A stretch of DNA of 64,000 nt from positions 620,001 through 684,000 of the forward strand of contig JADIYJ010000027.1 in the NCBI GenBank assembly GCA_016705325.1, in the 5' to 3' direction. The notes beneath the pieces are model-generated. The model was not told the DNA's origin, made no database searches, and saw nothing but the letters and a program-made list of their open reading frames with translations. The DNA comes from Pseudomonadota bacterium (GTDB lineage Bacteria; Pseudomonadota; Gammaproteobacteria; Steroidobacterales; Steroidobacteraceae). Shown one piece after another: positions 19,724-28,773 of the stretch; within the stretch, counting starts at the first letter, position 1; the number at the start of each line of letters is the position of its first letter. The translations under genes were made by a program, and so were the position numbers.

Positions 19724-20995
19724 TCACAGGCCCACCGGCAGCACCGGCCAGCGCGCTTCGACCTGCTGGCCGCGCACCGCCAGCAGGTCGCCGAACTGCA
19801 GCAGCACGGCCTCGGACTGCATCGGTCGCAGGAAAATGAAATCGTCGACGTCGATGTCGACGCTGCTCGATGCGCTGTAACCCTGCTGGTTCGAGCTGAC
19901 GTAGGCCCAGTGTGGCGACAGGCCCGGCGGCGATTCGTTTTCGGCCAGCCAGTTGCCGCTGTAACCGAAGTAGATCTGGGCCTCGTTCGGGTTCCAGCCG
20001 CGAATCAGCGGCGCGAGTGGCTCCATGGTGGGAATCCGTCCCCCCTGCAGCCGTTTCAGGACCGGCGTGGCGATGAAGCTGCTGGCCTCGAAATCGGCGA
20101 GCACCGGCAGGTCGTAGTGCGTCGGCTTCATCAGGCAGGTGCCGGCCGAGAGGTCGTTGAGCAGGGCGTCGCCTTCGTAGTGGCGGAAGGTGGGGCTGCC
20201 CGCACCGTTGAACGTGAGACGGTCGTGCAGCAGGGATGGAAAACGCGACTGCAGCACGTCGACGGCGGCCTGGTAGCGCGCGCGCACCTTGGGCTTTTCC
20301 CGCGCCTCGATCAAACCAGGCAGGCCCATCAGGTGCGCGTCGTAGCCCATGTATCCCGCCAACTCGAGATGCTGTCGGTGGTCGTGGATCGTCTGCAGCG
20401 GCGCGTGCAGCGAGGCCGCATCCCCGAAGCCGCCCCGTCGCAGGCCGACGTCGAGTTCGAGGTTGACGCGCAGGCGCTGGTTCTGCGCCTTGGCGAACTC
20501 GAGGTACTGCGCCAGGCGCGCGTCGCTGTCGATCAGCCATTGCAGCTGGCGGCCTGGATCGAACGGCCCCGTGTGCTCGCGATAGAACGTCGCGACCGCC
20601 GCGACGGGCATGGGTTTGCCGAGCAGGATGTCCGAGTCGGGGCGCAACCGGGTCATCGCCTGCAGGAAGGGCCGATGAAAGACCATCAGCGCCCGGGTGT
20701 TCGCACGCGTGGCGACGTAGTCGACCAGGGCCGGACTCGGCAACGACTTCACCACCACGCGATAGGTCTTCGCCGGTGCCACGGCCACTGACTCGACGAC
20801 CCGGTCGATGTTGCGATCCAGCCGGTCGAGGTCGATGACGAGCACCGGGCGGTCAATGCCATGCGCGCGCAACGTGCGGTTGAGGCGGGCGAAATACCCG
20901 GAGTAAGGGCCGCCGCGGTCGGCAGGCTTGCTGGCGGCGACGGCAGCGGCCGCAATAACGGTACCACCCAGCATGAAAGTACGACGGGTCGGCAT
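19724..20995 (-). CDS. Tat-exported PLP-dependent amino-acid racemase/D-threonine aldolase-like protein
   Basis: 423 aa, alanine racemase-like fold type III PLP enzyme of the DSD1/D-threonine aldolase kind. The N-terminus is a twin-arginine signal (PTRRTFMLGGTVIAAAAVAAS). The barrel begins with the substrate-side motif RPVLVIDLDRLDRNIDR, and YRVVVKSLPSP holds the likely PLP lysine. The C-terminal beta domain contains the metal-type H/C region (HWAYVSSNQQGYS). Tat export fits a cofactor-loaded enzyme folded before transport. It starts 2 bases after the FAD oxidoreductase stop, so the two probably act in one periplasmic pathway; substrate unknown. Confidence 0.8.
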   Translation of the reverse strand: MPTRRTFMLGGTVIAAAAVAASKPADRGGPYSGYFARLNRTLRAHGIDRPVLVIDLDRLDRNIDRVVESVAVAPAKTYRVVVKSLPSPALVDYVATRANTRALMVFHRPFLQAMTRLRPDSDILLGKPMPVAAVATFYREHTGPFDPGRQLQWLIDSDARLAQYLEFAKAQNQRLRVNLELDVGLRRGGFGDAASLHAPLQTIHDHRQHLELAGYMGYDAHLMGLPGLIEAREKPKVRARYQAAVDVLQSRFPSLLHDRLTFNGAGSPTFRHYEGDALLNDLSAGTCLMKPTHYDLPVLADFEASSFIATPVLKRLQGGRIPTMEPLAPLIRGWNPNEAQIYFGYSGNWLAENESPPGLSPHWAYVSSNQQGYSASSSVDIDVDDFIFLRPMQSEAVLLQFGDLLAVRGQQVEARWPVLPVGL

Positions 20996-20997
20996 GA

Positions 20998-22416
20998 TCA
21001 GCTCAGGAAGATCTGCTTGAGGTGCGCATTGAGCAGGCGGCCCTGCGGATCCAGTGTCTCGCGCACCTCGTGGAAATCCTGCCAGTGGCGGGGATACAGC
21101 GCGGCCAGGCGCCTGGCGTCGAGCGTATGCACCTTGCCCCAGTGCGGCCGGCCCTCGTATTTCCAGAAGATCGGCTCGATCTCGGCAAAGTAAGGCCGGT
21201 AGTCCACGTCGCCGTACTGGTGCACGGAGATCGAGCAGCCATCGCGGCCTTCGAACATCGACAACCAGATGTCGTCGGCTTGCACGTAGCGGTATTCGAG
21301 CGGAAAGCAGACCGGCAGGTTCTTCTCACGCACCGTGCGCAGGATTTCGCGCACGCAGGCAGGGCCGGCTGCCGCAGGCACCGTGTATTCCATCTCACGG
21401 AAGCGCACCACGCGCACGTGCGCCAGGACCTGGTACGAAGGGCCGGTGCGCGTGGTGGCGGCTTCGCCTCCCATCGCCAGTTCGACCAGCTTGTCGTACA
21501 GGCCGCTGCCCCCGGGCAGCCACTGCACCGTGTCGAAAACCCGTCGCAGCGTATTCACGGCCTGCGGATCGTCGGTGCCCACCGTCGCGTCACCTGGCCT
21601 GGCCGGGTTCGTGGCGACGGCGATGCAGAGTTTCGAGTGCAGCAGCGGAAAGAACTCGAAGTGGCGATTGCGGGCGCACAGCTCGTCGATGGCATCGAGC
21701 ACGTCTTCCGTCCTGCCGATGGTGGCCACCTCGGTCAGGTCGAATGACGGCTGGTTCTGCAGCGTCACGCGCGAGACGATCCCCAGCGCGCCAACGGCCG
21801 TGCGCGCCGCCTGGAAGACCTCCCGATTCTGGTCGGCGCTGCATTCGAGGACTTCGCCCGCCGGCGTGACCAGCGTCAGACCGGCCACGTACGAACACAT
21901 CGAGCCGAAACCGGTGCCGGTGGCGTGCACGGAACTGGCGAGGGCGCCACCGAGGGCGGGGTAGTCCATGTCGGGCATGTTGGGCAAGGCCTGGCCAACG
22001 CTTGCGAGCAACGGTCCGAGGTCGTGCAGACGCGTGCCGGCCAGGACCGTGGCCTGATTCTTTGCCGCATCGTGTCCAGCCAATCCGGCGAGCAGGTCGG
22101 TGGAGATCAGCGTGTCGTTGGTCGGCACCACCGCACTGAACGAGTGCCCGGCCCCGACTGCGCGCACGACGCCTTTGGCATTCCGGAGCACGTCGACCAG
22201 TTCGGCTTCGCTCGCCGGGGCCGCTCGCACGGCCGGGTTACAGGTCTGATTGGCCGCCCAGTTGATCCAGGGCAACGGTTCGCCCGGCTGGTAACTTACG
22301 AGGGAGTGCGTGTCGGTCGTCGCGGGCCCGCAACCCGGCAGGACGCTGGCCGCCGCTCCGGCAGCTGCGGTGCGCAGAAACCGGCGACGGCTGATCGAGT
22401 GGCGTGGCACGGTCAT
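20998..22416 (-). CDS. FAD-linked D-arabinono/L-gulono-1,4-lactone oxidase-like Tat lipoprotein
   Basis: 472 aa. The signal contains the twin arginines SRRRFLRTAAAG and a lipobox LPGC, so the protein is predicted to be Tat-exported and lipidated. Next comes the FAD_binding_4 domain with VGAGHSFS, whose histidine is the usual covalent flavin site. The ALO C-terminal domain ends in YPRHWQDFHEV.ETLDPQGRLLNAHL. Members oxidise aldonolactones or sugar alcohols. The ATG overlaps the stop of a small cytochrome c by 4 bases, which suggests that cytochrome is the electron acceptor. Confidence 0.85.
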   Translation of the reverse strand: MTVPRHSISRRRFLRTAAAGAAASVLPGCGPATTDTHSLVSYQPGEPLPWINWAANQTCNPAVRAAPASEAELVDVLRNAKGVVRAVGAGHSFSAVVPTNDTLISTDLLAGLAGHDAAKNQATVLAGTRLHDLGPLLASVGQALPNMPDMDYPALGGALASSVHATGTGFGSMCSYVAGLTLVTPAGEVLECSADQNREVFQAARTAVGALGIVSRVTLQNQPSFDLTEVATIGRTEDVLDAIDELCARNRHFEFFPLLHSKLCIAVATNPARPGDATVGTDDPQAVNTLRRVFDTVQWLPGGSGLYDKLVELAMGGEAATTRTGPSYQVLAHVRVVRFREMEYTVPAAAGPACVREILRTVREKNLPVCFPLEYRYVQADDIWLSMFEGRDGCSISVHQYGDVDYRPYFAEIEPIFWKYEGRPHWGKVHTLDARRLAALYPRHWQDFHEVRETLDPQGRLLNAHLKQIFLS

Positions 22417-22709
22417 TCGGCAGCGACCTCGATGCCGCTGACCGCCTTGATCAGCTCGCGCAAGTCCTGTTCGGTGCACGCGCTGCAGTAACCGAGCGGT
22501 GGCATGCCGCGCAGGCCGAGCACGGTGTTGACCAGGAGCCGGTCCATGCCCTGCTCGTTGCGCGCTTTCCAGTCCGGCGGGTTGCCCATCAGGGGCGCAC
22601 CGGTTTCGGGCCGTGCATGGCATTGCACGCAGTTGGAGGACAGCAGCTTGCCCTGGCGCTCGTCGAGATCGGCACGCGCGGGCGCGGTAAGACCCGCGCT
22701 CGCGAGCAA
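22413..22709 (-). CDS. Small periplasmic c-type cytochrome
   Basis: 98 aa as listed from a TTG. One heme-binding CVQCH is at about residue 27, with the axial methionine likely in RGMPPLG. The CSACTEQDLRELI segment resembles cytochrome c5. The signal peptide extends upstream in frame (IFRIAARSLALLLASAGL) but this stretch has no ATG or GTG, so the true start is unresolved between an in-frame TGA near 22745 and the TTG. It is coupled to the flavoprotein by a 4-base overlap, pointing to a dedicated flavoprotein:cytochrome pair. Confidence 0.8.
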   Translation of the reverse strand: MLASAGLTAPARADLDERQGKLLSSNCVQCHARPETGAPLMGNPPDWKARNEQGMDRLLVNTVLGLRGMPPLGYCSACTEQDLRELIKAVSGIEVAAE

Positions 22710-22814
22710 CAGCGCAAGGGAGCGGGCGGCAATTCTAAAGATGGCAGGTCACCTCACGGGCAGCCGCCACGGTACCGCTTTCTGCAATCGCCGCAAAGCT
22801 GGCATCGATCGCCG

Positions 22815-23963
22815 TCAGCTCCGGGGAATCCAGCGCGCCACGATCCAGCCCGCGAGGCACGCGATCAACAGGTCGACCCAGCCATAGTCGGGCGACGACA
22901 CGCCGAGCTGCAGCAGCGTCAGCAGCAGCACGAACAGGATGGTCATGCCGGCGGCGACGTACGGCACGATGCCCGCTCCGGCCAGCAACCAGCCGAGCGA
23001 GAGATAGCTGAAGGACTTGTTCGCGAGCAGCGGTGGCGGCGGCACGTTGCGCAACAGCACCTCGCGCAGTTCCGGCAGTCCGGCCGACGACGCGACCGAG
23101 CCGTCGAGCAGCATGCGGACCGACGTCCACGCCAGCCAGACGCCGAGCAGTACGGCGACGATGGTCGAACGCGAGCCGTCGTCGAGCCGGCTGAAGGGCA
23201 CCAGCACTGGCAGCAGCAGCGCAATGGCGGCGATCTCGGCCACCTCGAGCGTGCTGCCCGCGACGAAGGTTCGTCCCACCAGCACCGTGGCGATGACGAG
23301 CAGCAGCACGTCCATCGCGCGCTGCCGGCGCACGAGACTGAAGACGACCTGCGTGACGACGAGCCAGCCGACGAGGAAGCCGGCGAGCGACATCCAGTCG
23401 ATCTGCGGCGTCAGCAGCGGCCGCACGGCGCGTTTCAACTGGCCCAGGCCCGGATCCGGCAACAGCGGCCAGAGGCGCTCGATCAGCCACAGCACCAGGA
23501 TCGCCATCGCGACGAACGCCGAGCGACTGCGGGGGGTGCCCTGCGGCGAAACCCGGCTGCCGAGCGCGTGGAAAGCCGTGCCGAGGACCGTACCGAGCAG
23601 CGATCCGGTCGCGTTCAGCGACAGGTCGCGCAGGCTCGACACGCGGATCGCCACCGAGGCCTGCAGCAGCTCGAGCCCGAGCGAAAGCATCGCGCCGAGC
23701 AACGTGCCGACGACGATCCCGGTGACGCGGCCCCAGCGGGGCTCGATCACCAGCGCGACGCAGAAGCCGAACGGCACGTACAGCAGCACGTTGTTGAACA
23801 TGTCGCCGCGGCCGGCGCGCGCCCAGCTGAGCGAGCGCAGGGCCTCGACCAGCGCCGGGCCGTCGGCGACGAACCGGAACGGATACAGCGAGACGTAGAC
23901 GATCAGGCCGGTGACCACGGCCAGCAGCAGGGGTGCAGCGAAATGCGTGGAGCGGCCGGCCAT
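22815..23963 (-). CDS. VanZ-like membrane protein
   Basis: Integral membrane protein of 382 aa with about ten hydrophobic segments. The VanZ-like part is in the first 130 residues: SLYPFRF, then DMFNNVLLYVPFGFCVAL and GLELLQASVAIRVSSLRDLSLNATGSLLG, the characteristic NxxLYxPFG and E-Q-D-N pattern of the family. The second half is a less conserved membrane domain. Function is unknown. It follows cyoE with a 7-base gap and may share its transcript. Confidence 0.8.
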   Translation of the reverse strand: MAGRSTHFAAPLLLAVVTGLIVYVSLYPFRFVADGPALVEALRSLSWARAGRGDMFNNVLLYVPFGFCVALVIEPRWGRVTGIVVGTLLGAMLSLGLELLQASVAIRVSSLRDLSLNATGSLLGTVLGTAFHALGSRVSPQGTPRSRSAFVAMAILVLWLIERLWPLLPDPGLGQLKRAVRPLLTPQIDWMSLAGFLVGWLVVTQVVFSLVRRQRAMDVLLLVIATVLVGRTFVAGSTLEVAEIAAIALLLPVLVPFSRLDDGSRSTIVAVLLGVWLAWTSVRMLLDGSVASSAGLPELREVLLRNVPPPPLLANKSFSYLSLGWLLAGAGIVPYVAAGMTILFVLLLTLLQLGVSSPDYGWVDLLIACLAGWIVARWIPRS

Positions 23964-23970
23964 CGCGCCG

Positions 23971-24879
23971 TCAGGGACGAATCAGCACGTAGTGATCGAG
24001 CAGCAGCGCAGCGAACAGCAGCATCAGGTAATTGATCGAATAGCGGAACGCCTGCATGTGGAGCTGGTCGGAGGCGCCCGGCCGGCGCATCGCGATCGCG
24101 TAGCGGAGGAAGATCGCGCCGAGCACCACGGCCGAGGCCAGGTAGATGAGGCCGCTCATCTGCGTCAAGTACGGCAGCAGCGTCACGATGAACAGGATGA
24201 TGGTGTAGAGCAGGATGTGCAGCTGCGTGAACTCGACGCCGTAGGTGACCGGCAGCATCGGGATACCCGCCCTGGCGTAATCGTTGCGGCGCGCGATTGC
24301 CAGCGCCCAGAAGTGCGGCGGCGTCCAGGCGAAGATGATCAGGAACAGCAGCAGCGAGTGCGGATCGGCCGAACCGGTCACCGCCGTCCAGCCGAGCACG
24401 GGCGGAGCGGCGCCGGCGGCACCGCCGATGACGATGTTCTGCGGCGTCACGTGCTTGAGCCAGACGGTGTAGAGCACCGCATAGCCGATCAGCGACAGGA
24501 ACGTCAGCACCGCCGTCAGCGGATTCACCAGCCACCACAGGATGACCATCGACGCGACGCCGATGATGCCGGCATAGGTCAGCGCCTGCCGCGTGGTCAC
24601 GTGACCCGTCGGGATCGGGCGGTTCTTCGTGCGCGCCATCTTCTCGTCGAACTTGCGGTCGACGACGTGGTTGATGGCGGCGGCGCTCGACGCGGCGAGG
24701 CCGATGCCGAGCGTGCCGTAGAGCAGGGCCTGCCAGGGCGGCAGGCCCGGCACGGCGAGGAACATCCCCACCACCGCCGTGAACACGATCAGCGCGACGA
24801 CCCGCGGCTTGCCGAGCTCGTAGTAATCGCGCCAGGCCGACTGGCCATGGACGGTATTGGTGGCGGAGGTATAGGGCAC
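23971..24879 (-). CDS. cyoE: Protoheme IX farnesyltransferase (heme O synthase)
   Basis: UbiA-superfamily prenyltransferase that farnesylates heme B to heme O for the aa3 oxidase, 302 aa from the GTG at 24879. The diagnostic aspartate motifs NHVVDRKFDEKMARTKNRP and the second-loop AWTPPHFWALAI are present, with about eight helices. A longer TTG start at 24972 would run the gene into the AT-rich divergent promoter and is less likely. It is separated from ctaA by an inserted ATPase gene. Confidence 0.94.
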   Translation of the reverse strand: MPYTSATNTVHGQSAWRDYYELGKPRVVALIVFTAVVGMFLAVPGLPPWQALLYGTLGIGLAASSAAAINHVVDRKFDEKMARTKNRPIPTGHVTTRQALTYAGIIGVASMVILWWLVNPLTAVLTFLSLIGYAVLYTVWLKHVTPQNIVIGGAAGAAPPVLGWTAVTGSADPHSLLLFLIIFAWTPPHFWALAIARRNDYARAGIPMLPVTYGVEFTQLHILLYTIILFIVTLLPYLTQMSGLIYLASAVVLGAIFLRYAIAMRRPGASDQLHMQAFRYSINYLMLLFAALLLDHYVLIRP

Positions 24880-24973
24880 GATCGCAGCGGGTGTCGGGCG
24901 GGGCGCCGATTTTACAGGGTGGGCGAGCCGTGTTGCGGGCCGTTTCAGGTTCAGTTTGGTGTAAATTAGCAAT

Positions 24974-24992
24974 ATTACAAAGATTTTGTAAT
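24974..24992. promoter_or_regulatory. Perfect palindrome in the cyoE/ATPase divergent promoter region
   Basis: An 8-base inverted repeat ATTACAAA/TTTGTAAT with a 3-base spacer lies in a short AT-rich island, 29 bases before the ATPase start. It is followed by a TATAAAG stretch. Related half-sites (TGTAAATTA, TTGTAATTG) surround it. This looks like an operator for the plus-strand ATPase gene. Confidence 0.6.
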
Positions 24993-25020
24993 TGCGATAA
25001 TTTCAATATAAAGTCTGGCC

Positions 25021-26211
25021 ATGAATCCTGTCAGTAACCCGTTCGCCCCAGGGGCTGGGACACCCCCGCCAGAACTCGCTGGCCGTGACGAACTGCGGGA
25101 AACCGTTCGCGTTGCTCTCGAGCGGGTAAGGCGAGGGCTCCCTACCAAGAGCGTGTTGATGGTTGGGTTACGGGGCGTTGGCAAGACTGTGCTGCTCGAT
25201 CGGATGCGAGACGATGCCGAGGCGACGGGCATCCAGACTGTCCGGATTGAGGCACCCGAAACACGATCTCTGCCTGCCCTGCTCGCACCGCAACTGCGCC
25301 AGGCTCTTCTGCGACTGTCGCGCAATGCCCAGGCCAAGGCACTGGCCGTACGGGCCTTACGCGCATTGGCAGGGTTCGCGTCCGCGCTCAAGGTCAAGTA
25401 CGAAGATATCGAGGTCGGCCTGGACTTCGAACCGGAGCCAGGACTCGCCGATAACGGCGATCTCGAGCACGACCTTCAGGCACTCACGGAAGCAGTGGGT
25501 GCGGCTGCTAAACAAGCAGGGACCGCGCTGGCACTGTTCGTCGACGAACTGCAGTACGTCGAGGAAGACCAGTTGGCCGCCCTCATCACGGCATTGCACC
25601 GGGCCGCACAGCGCAGGCTGCCCGTGGTGCTGGTGGGTGCTGGCCTGCCGCAGCTGCGAGGGCAGATGGGTCGGGCAAAGTCGTACGCGGAGCGACTGTT
25701 TGATTTTCCTGAAATCGGGCCGCTATCCGTCGCCGATGCGCGCAACGCGATTGTGAAGCCCCTTGAGGAGCAAGGCGTACAGATCGACGACGATGCGCTG
25801 CGCAGCATCGTGGACCAGACCCGCGGCTACCCTTACTTTCTGCAGGAGTGGGGCAGTCACGCCTGGGATACCGCCACGACGTCGCCGATCACGGGCGCGG
25901 ATGTCGAGTCAGCGTCGATCTCTGCAGTTGCCGCGCTGGATGAGAGCTTCTTTCGGGTTCGATTTGACCGGCTGACGCCGCTCGAGAAGCGGTACCTGCG
26001 TGCGATGGCCGAGCTGGGGCCGGGACCGCACCGTTCCGGCGACATCGCCGAAAAACTTCGCCGCAAGGTGACCTCGCTGGGTCCGACCCGCAATCAACTG
26101 ATCTCCAAGGGCATGGTGTGGAGTCCCAACCATGGCGACACCGCATTTACCGTGCCGCTGTTTGATGAGTTCATGCGCCGGATCATGCCCGGAGACGACT
26201 GGAACGAATGA
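25021..26211 (+). CDS. Stand-alone AAA/ORC-type ATPase with winged-helix tail
   Basis: 396 aa. A P-loop GLRGVGKT is at 49-56 and a Walker B ALALFVDELQYV near 175. An AAA lid follows (RGYPYFLQEWGSHAWDTA), then a winged-helix-like end (LEKRYLRAMAELGPGPHRSGDIAEKL, TRNQLISKGMVWSP). Such ORC1/Cdc6-like ATPases occur in mobile and defence contexts, but the role is unknown. It lies on the opposite strand between cyoE and ctaA, which are normally neighbours, and its codon use is slightly less GC-biased, so it is probably an insertion. The palindromic AT-rich promoter supports independent regulation. Confidence 0.75.
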   Translation: MNPVSNPFAPGAGTPPPELAGRDELRETVRVALERVRRGLPTKSVLMVGLRGVGKTVLLDRMRDDAEATGIQTVRIEAPETRSLPALLAPQLRQALLRLSRNAQAKALAVRALRALAGFASALKVKYEDIEVGLDFEPEPGLADNGDLEHDLQALTEAVGAAAKQAGTALALFVDELQYVEEDQLAALITALHRAAQRRLPVVLVGAGLPQLRGQMGRAKSYAERLFDFPEIGPLSVADARNAIVKPLEEQGVQIDDDALRSIVDQTRGYPYFLQEWGSHAWDTATTSPITGADVESASISAVAALDESFFRVRFDRLTPLEKRYLRAMAELGPGPHRSGDIAEKLRRKVTSLGPTRNQLISKGMVWSPNHGDTAFTVPLFDEFMRRIMPGDDWNE

Positions 26212-26254
26212 GGGCCAGCACCTCGACCGCGTCTGCTCCGCCGGCCAACGATCC

Positions 26255-27286
26255 TCAGTAGAGTCCCGAGCCTTTCGGCGGAAACAGGAACCGCAGCAGC
26301 GCGATCATCGCGAGCACCAGCAGCGCCGCGACCGCGTTGTGCGCGGTGGCGAGCGGCAGCGGGAACGTCTTGATGACCATGATCGGCCCGACGAGCCACT
26401 GCGTCACGAGTGCCAGCGCCAGTGCGATGCCGGCGGTGCGCACGCCGGGCGACTGACCGGTACGCACGGCTTTCCACGCGACGAAACCGAGCACCAGCGC
26501 AGCCACGATGGCGCCGATCCGATGCGTGTAGTGGATCGCGACGCGGGCCGGGTGGTCGAGCACGCCGCCCTCGTAATCGATGCCGAGTCCGCGCCAGAGC
26601 ACGAACGCATTCTTGAAATCCATGGTCGGCCAGTACGAGCGCTGGCACGTCGGGAAGTCGGGACAGGCCACGGCCGAGTAATTGGAGCTGACCCACCCAC
26701 CGAGCAGGATCTGCACGACCAGTACGACCATGCCGATGACGGCCCAGCGACGCAGGCTGTCTTCGGACTGCGGCCGTGAACGACGCGTGGTCTGCAGCGC
26801 CATCCACCACAGCAACGCCATCGTCGTCAGGCCGCCGGCGAGGTGCGCGGAAACGATGGCGGGTTTCAGCAGCAGCGTCACCGTCCACATGCCGAGCAGG
26901 CCCTGGAAGATGACGAGCCCGATGGCGGCGAGCGGCAGGCCGACGGGTTGCAGCGGATCCTGCCGATTGCGCCAGGCCAGCGCGCCGATGACCAGGATGA
27001 CGATACCCAGCGTCGTCGCGAGATACCGGTGCAGCATCTCCTTGAGCGCTTTCGCGTACTCGACCGGACGCTCGGGGAACGCCGCGTTCGAGGCAGGATG
27101 GTTCTCGGCCGCCTGGCCGGCCGTGAGGTGACCGTAGCAACCGGGCCAGTCGGGGCACCCGAGGCCGGCATGACTCAGGCGCACGTAGGCGCCCAGCACG
27201 ATGACGCAGAACGCCAGGATCGTGCCGAGCAGGCAGAGCTTGTGGAACGTAGTCAGTCGCGTCTTCGTATTCACCGTATTTCTCAA
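26255..27286 (-). CDS. ctaA: Heme A synthase (CtaA/COX15)
   Basis: Membrane monooxygenase that converts heme O to heme A, 343 aa with eight helices. The conserved cysteine-bearing first loop LSHAGLGCPDWPGCYG is near 38-51. Heme-ligand regions are EMLHRYLATTLG, SAHLAGGL, HYTHRIGA and ATAHNAVAALL, with a second cysteine pair in ACPDFPTCQRSY. The start overlaps the stop of the SCO-like gene by 4 bases. The size is that of the proteobacterial COX15 type. Confidence 0.95.
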   Translation of the reverse strand: MRNTVNTKTRLTTFHKLCLLGTILAFCVIVLGAYVRLSHAGLGCPDWPGCYGHLTAGQAAENHPASNAAFPERPVEYAKALKEMLHRYLATTLGIVILVIGALAWRNRQDPLQPVGLPLAAIGLVIFQGLLGMWTVTLLLKPAIVSAHLAGGLTTMALLWWMALQTTRRSRPQSEDSLRRWAVIGMVVLVVQILLGGWVSSNYSAVACPDFPTCQRSYWPTMDFKNAFVLWRGLGIDYEGGVLDHPARVAIHYTHRIGAIVAALVLGFVAWKAVRTGQSPGVRTAGIALALALVTQWLVGPIMVIKTFPLPLATAHNAVAALLVLAMIALLRFLFPPKGSGLY

Positions 27287-27831
27287 CCTATGTGCGAGAG
27301 TCTCAACAGTTTCTTCACGTCCGTGAGCAGGGCCTTGTCCGGAGCTGCGGCAGAATAGCTGAGCACGAGGTTGCCGAGCGGATCAATCAGGTAAAGCCGG
27401 CCTGCGGCCGTCGGTGCGACGCCGTCGTACACGGGAAACTTCGCGAGCAGTGCCTGCGCATCCGCCTCGTCGCCGACGAACGCGACCACCAGGTCACCGT
27501 GTTCCGCCGCCATGAACTCCACGTCGACACCCGACCCCGTCGCGAGGAACACGCGCTGGACACGGTCCATGTCCTTGTTGAGCGCGATCCAGGACTGGCG
27601 CGACAGGTACAGCGCCTTGCGGCAGCGCTCGTCACAGGCGCCATCGCCCAGGTACGCGATCGTCCATTTGCCCTGCAGGAAATCGGCAGTCGTGCGCGTG
27701 CCGTCGGGCCGCGCCAGCGACACCGCCGGCAACGGCACGGCCGGGTTGACCAGGTCGCCCTGGTTGGTGCCGCCGGCCGGTCGCCAGCCCGCGCTGCCGT
27801 AGTACAGCCAGAAGGCCACGAGCAGCGGCAC
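27283..27831 (-). CDS. SCO1/SenC-like cytochrome oxidase assembly protein, start probably frameshifted
   Basis: Membrane-anchored thioredoxin-fold protein thought to help copper delivery to the oxidase, 182 aa from a GTG at 27831. A copper-type CxxxC is seen in GACDERC. The fold ends in PTAAGRLYLIDPLGNLVLSY. The listed start cuts the membrane anchor: upstream in the same frame lies RRRGRRQLILLASLFF without a start, while an ATG at 27925 (MKTPIATPSQTPDRR) lies in another frame. A one-frame slip near 27870-27895, where GTCTGCGAT is directly repeated, would join them. It is coupled to ctaA. Confidence 0.75.
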   Translation of the reverse strand: MPLLVAFWLYYGSAGWRPAGGTNQGDLVNPAVPLPAVSLARPDGTRTTADFLQGKWTIAYLGDGACDERCRKALYLSRQSWIALNKDMDRVQRVFLATGSGVDVEFMAAEHGDLVVAFVGDEADAQALLAKFPVYDGVAPTAAGRLYLIDPLGNLVLSYSAAAPDKALLTDVKKLLRLSHIG

Positions 27832-27950
27832 GAAGAAGAGCGACGCCAGCAGGATGAGCTGGCGGCGCCCACGCCGGCGGTCTGCGATCGGGTGTCTGCG
27901 ATGGCGTGGCGATCGGTGTTTTCATGACTCGGTGATGGCGATCGGTGCGC

Positions 27951-28727
27951 TCAGGGTGTGCCGGAAGCCGAATCCGTGGGCGCCGGCGCAGTGTCCGACA
28001 GGCGGCGCAGGCTCAAGGCAATGAAGATGATCAGTGCGACGAGCGCGAACACGAACCACTGGATCGCGTAGGCCAGGTGGCGCTCGGGACCGAACCGCAT
28101 GGCAGGACGCCAGACGCGTTCGTACCCGTTGGGCGCCGCCGGATCGAGCAGGATGATCCTTGCTTCGACGCTGGCGCCCAGCACCTTTTCGATGTCCTGC
28201 TGCTGCGGGAAATTCAGCACGCGTGGCCAGCTCGTGTCGCCGGCGACGCCGGCGTCACCGACGCGCACGCCCGGGGCGGGCAGCGTATCGAGGCGACCGG
28301 ACACGGCGCGGAATTCGGGCGACACGAACACCGGCGGCAGGTCCTGGCGCGTTGCACCGAGCGGCACCCAGCCGCGATCGACCAGCAGCAGCCGCTCGCT
28401 GCCCTCGCGCCGGAAAGGCGTCAGCACGCGAAAACCGGGCAAGCCCGCCTGCGACGGCATGTTGTCGAGCAGGATCTGGCGCGCCGGTTGGTAATGGCCT
28501 TCGGCCCGCACGTGCTGGTAGCGTGGCAGCTCATCGACGGTGACGTCGTCCCTGAGCTGGACGCTCGACTGGGTACCCCGCTGGAACGACTCGATCATTG
28601 CCTGCTTTTCGCGCGCGCGACCCACCTGCCACCAGCCCAGCGCAACGGCGACTGCGAGCACCGCGACGGTCAGCAGCGCTGCCCACAGGCGCGGGGCGAA
28701 CTCGCGATTGGCAATCCGCAGGCTCAT
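27951..28727 (-). CDS. SURF1-family cytochrome oxidase assembly protein
   Basis: Membrane assembly factor for heme A insertion into COX1, 258 aa. Two flanking membrane helices (about 12-32 and 222-245) enclose a periplasmic domain with the family motifs LGWWQ.GRA.EK, GFRVLTPF and LLVDRGWVPLG, and the C-terminal AYAIQWFVFALVALIIF. It is in the expected place between the oxidase structural genes and ctaA. Confidence 0.92.
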   Translation of the reverse strand: MSLRIANREFAPRLWAALLTVAVLAVAVALGWWQVGRAREKQAMIESFQRGTQSSVQLRDDVTVDELPRYQHVRAEGHYQPARQILLDNMPSQAGLPGFRVLTPFRREGSERLLLVDRGWVPLGATRQDLPPVFVSPEFRAVSGRLDTLPAPGVRVGDAGVAGDTSWPRVLNFPQQQDIEKVLGASVEARIILLDPAAPNGYERVWRPAMRFGPERHLAYAIQWFVFALVALIIFIALSLRRLSDTAPAPTDSASGTP

Positions 28728-28773
28728 TTATACTTCGCGCCCGCAGCATCCGCGCCGCGCAGACAGACCGATC

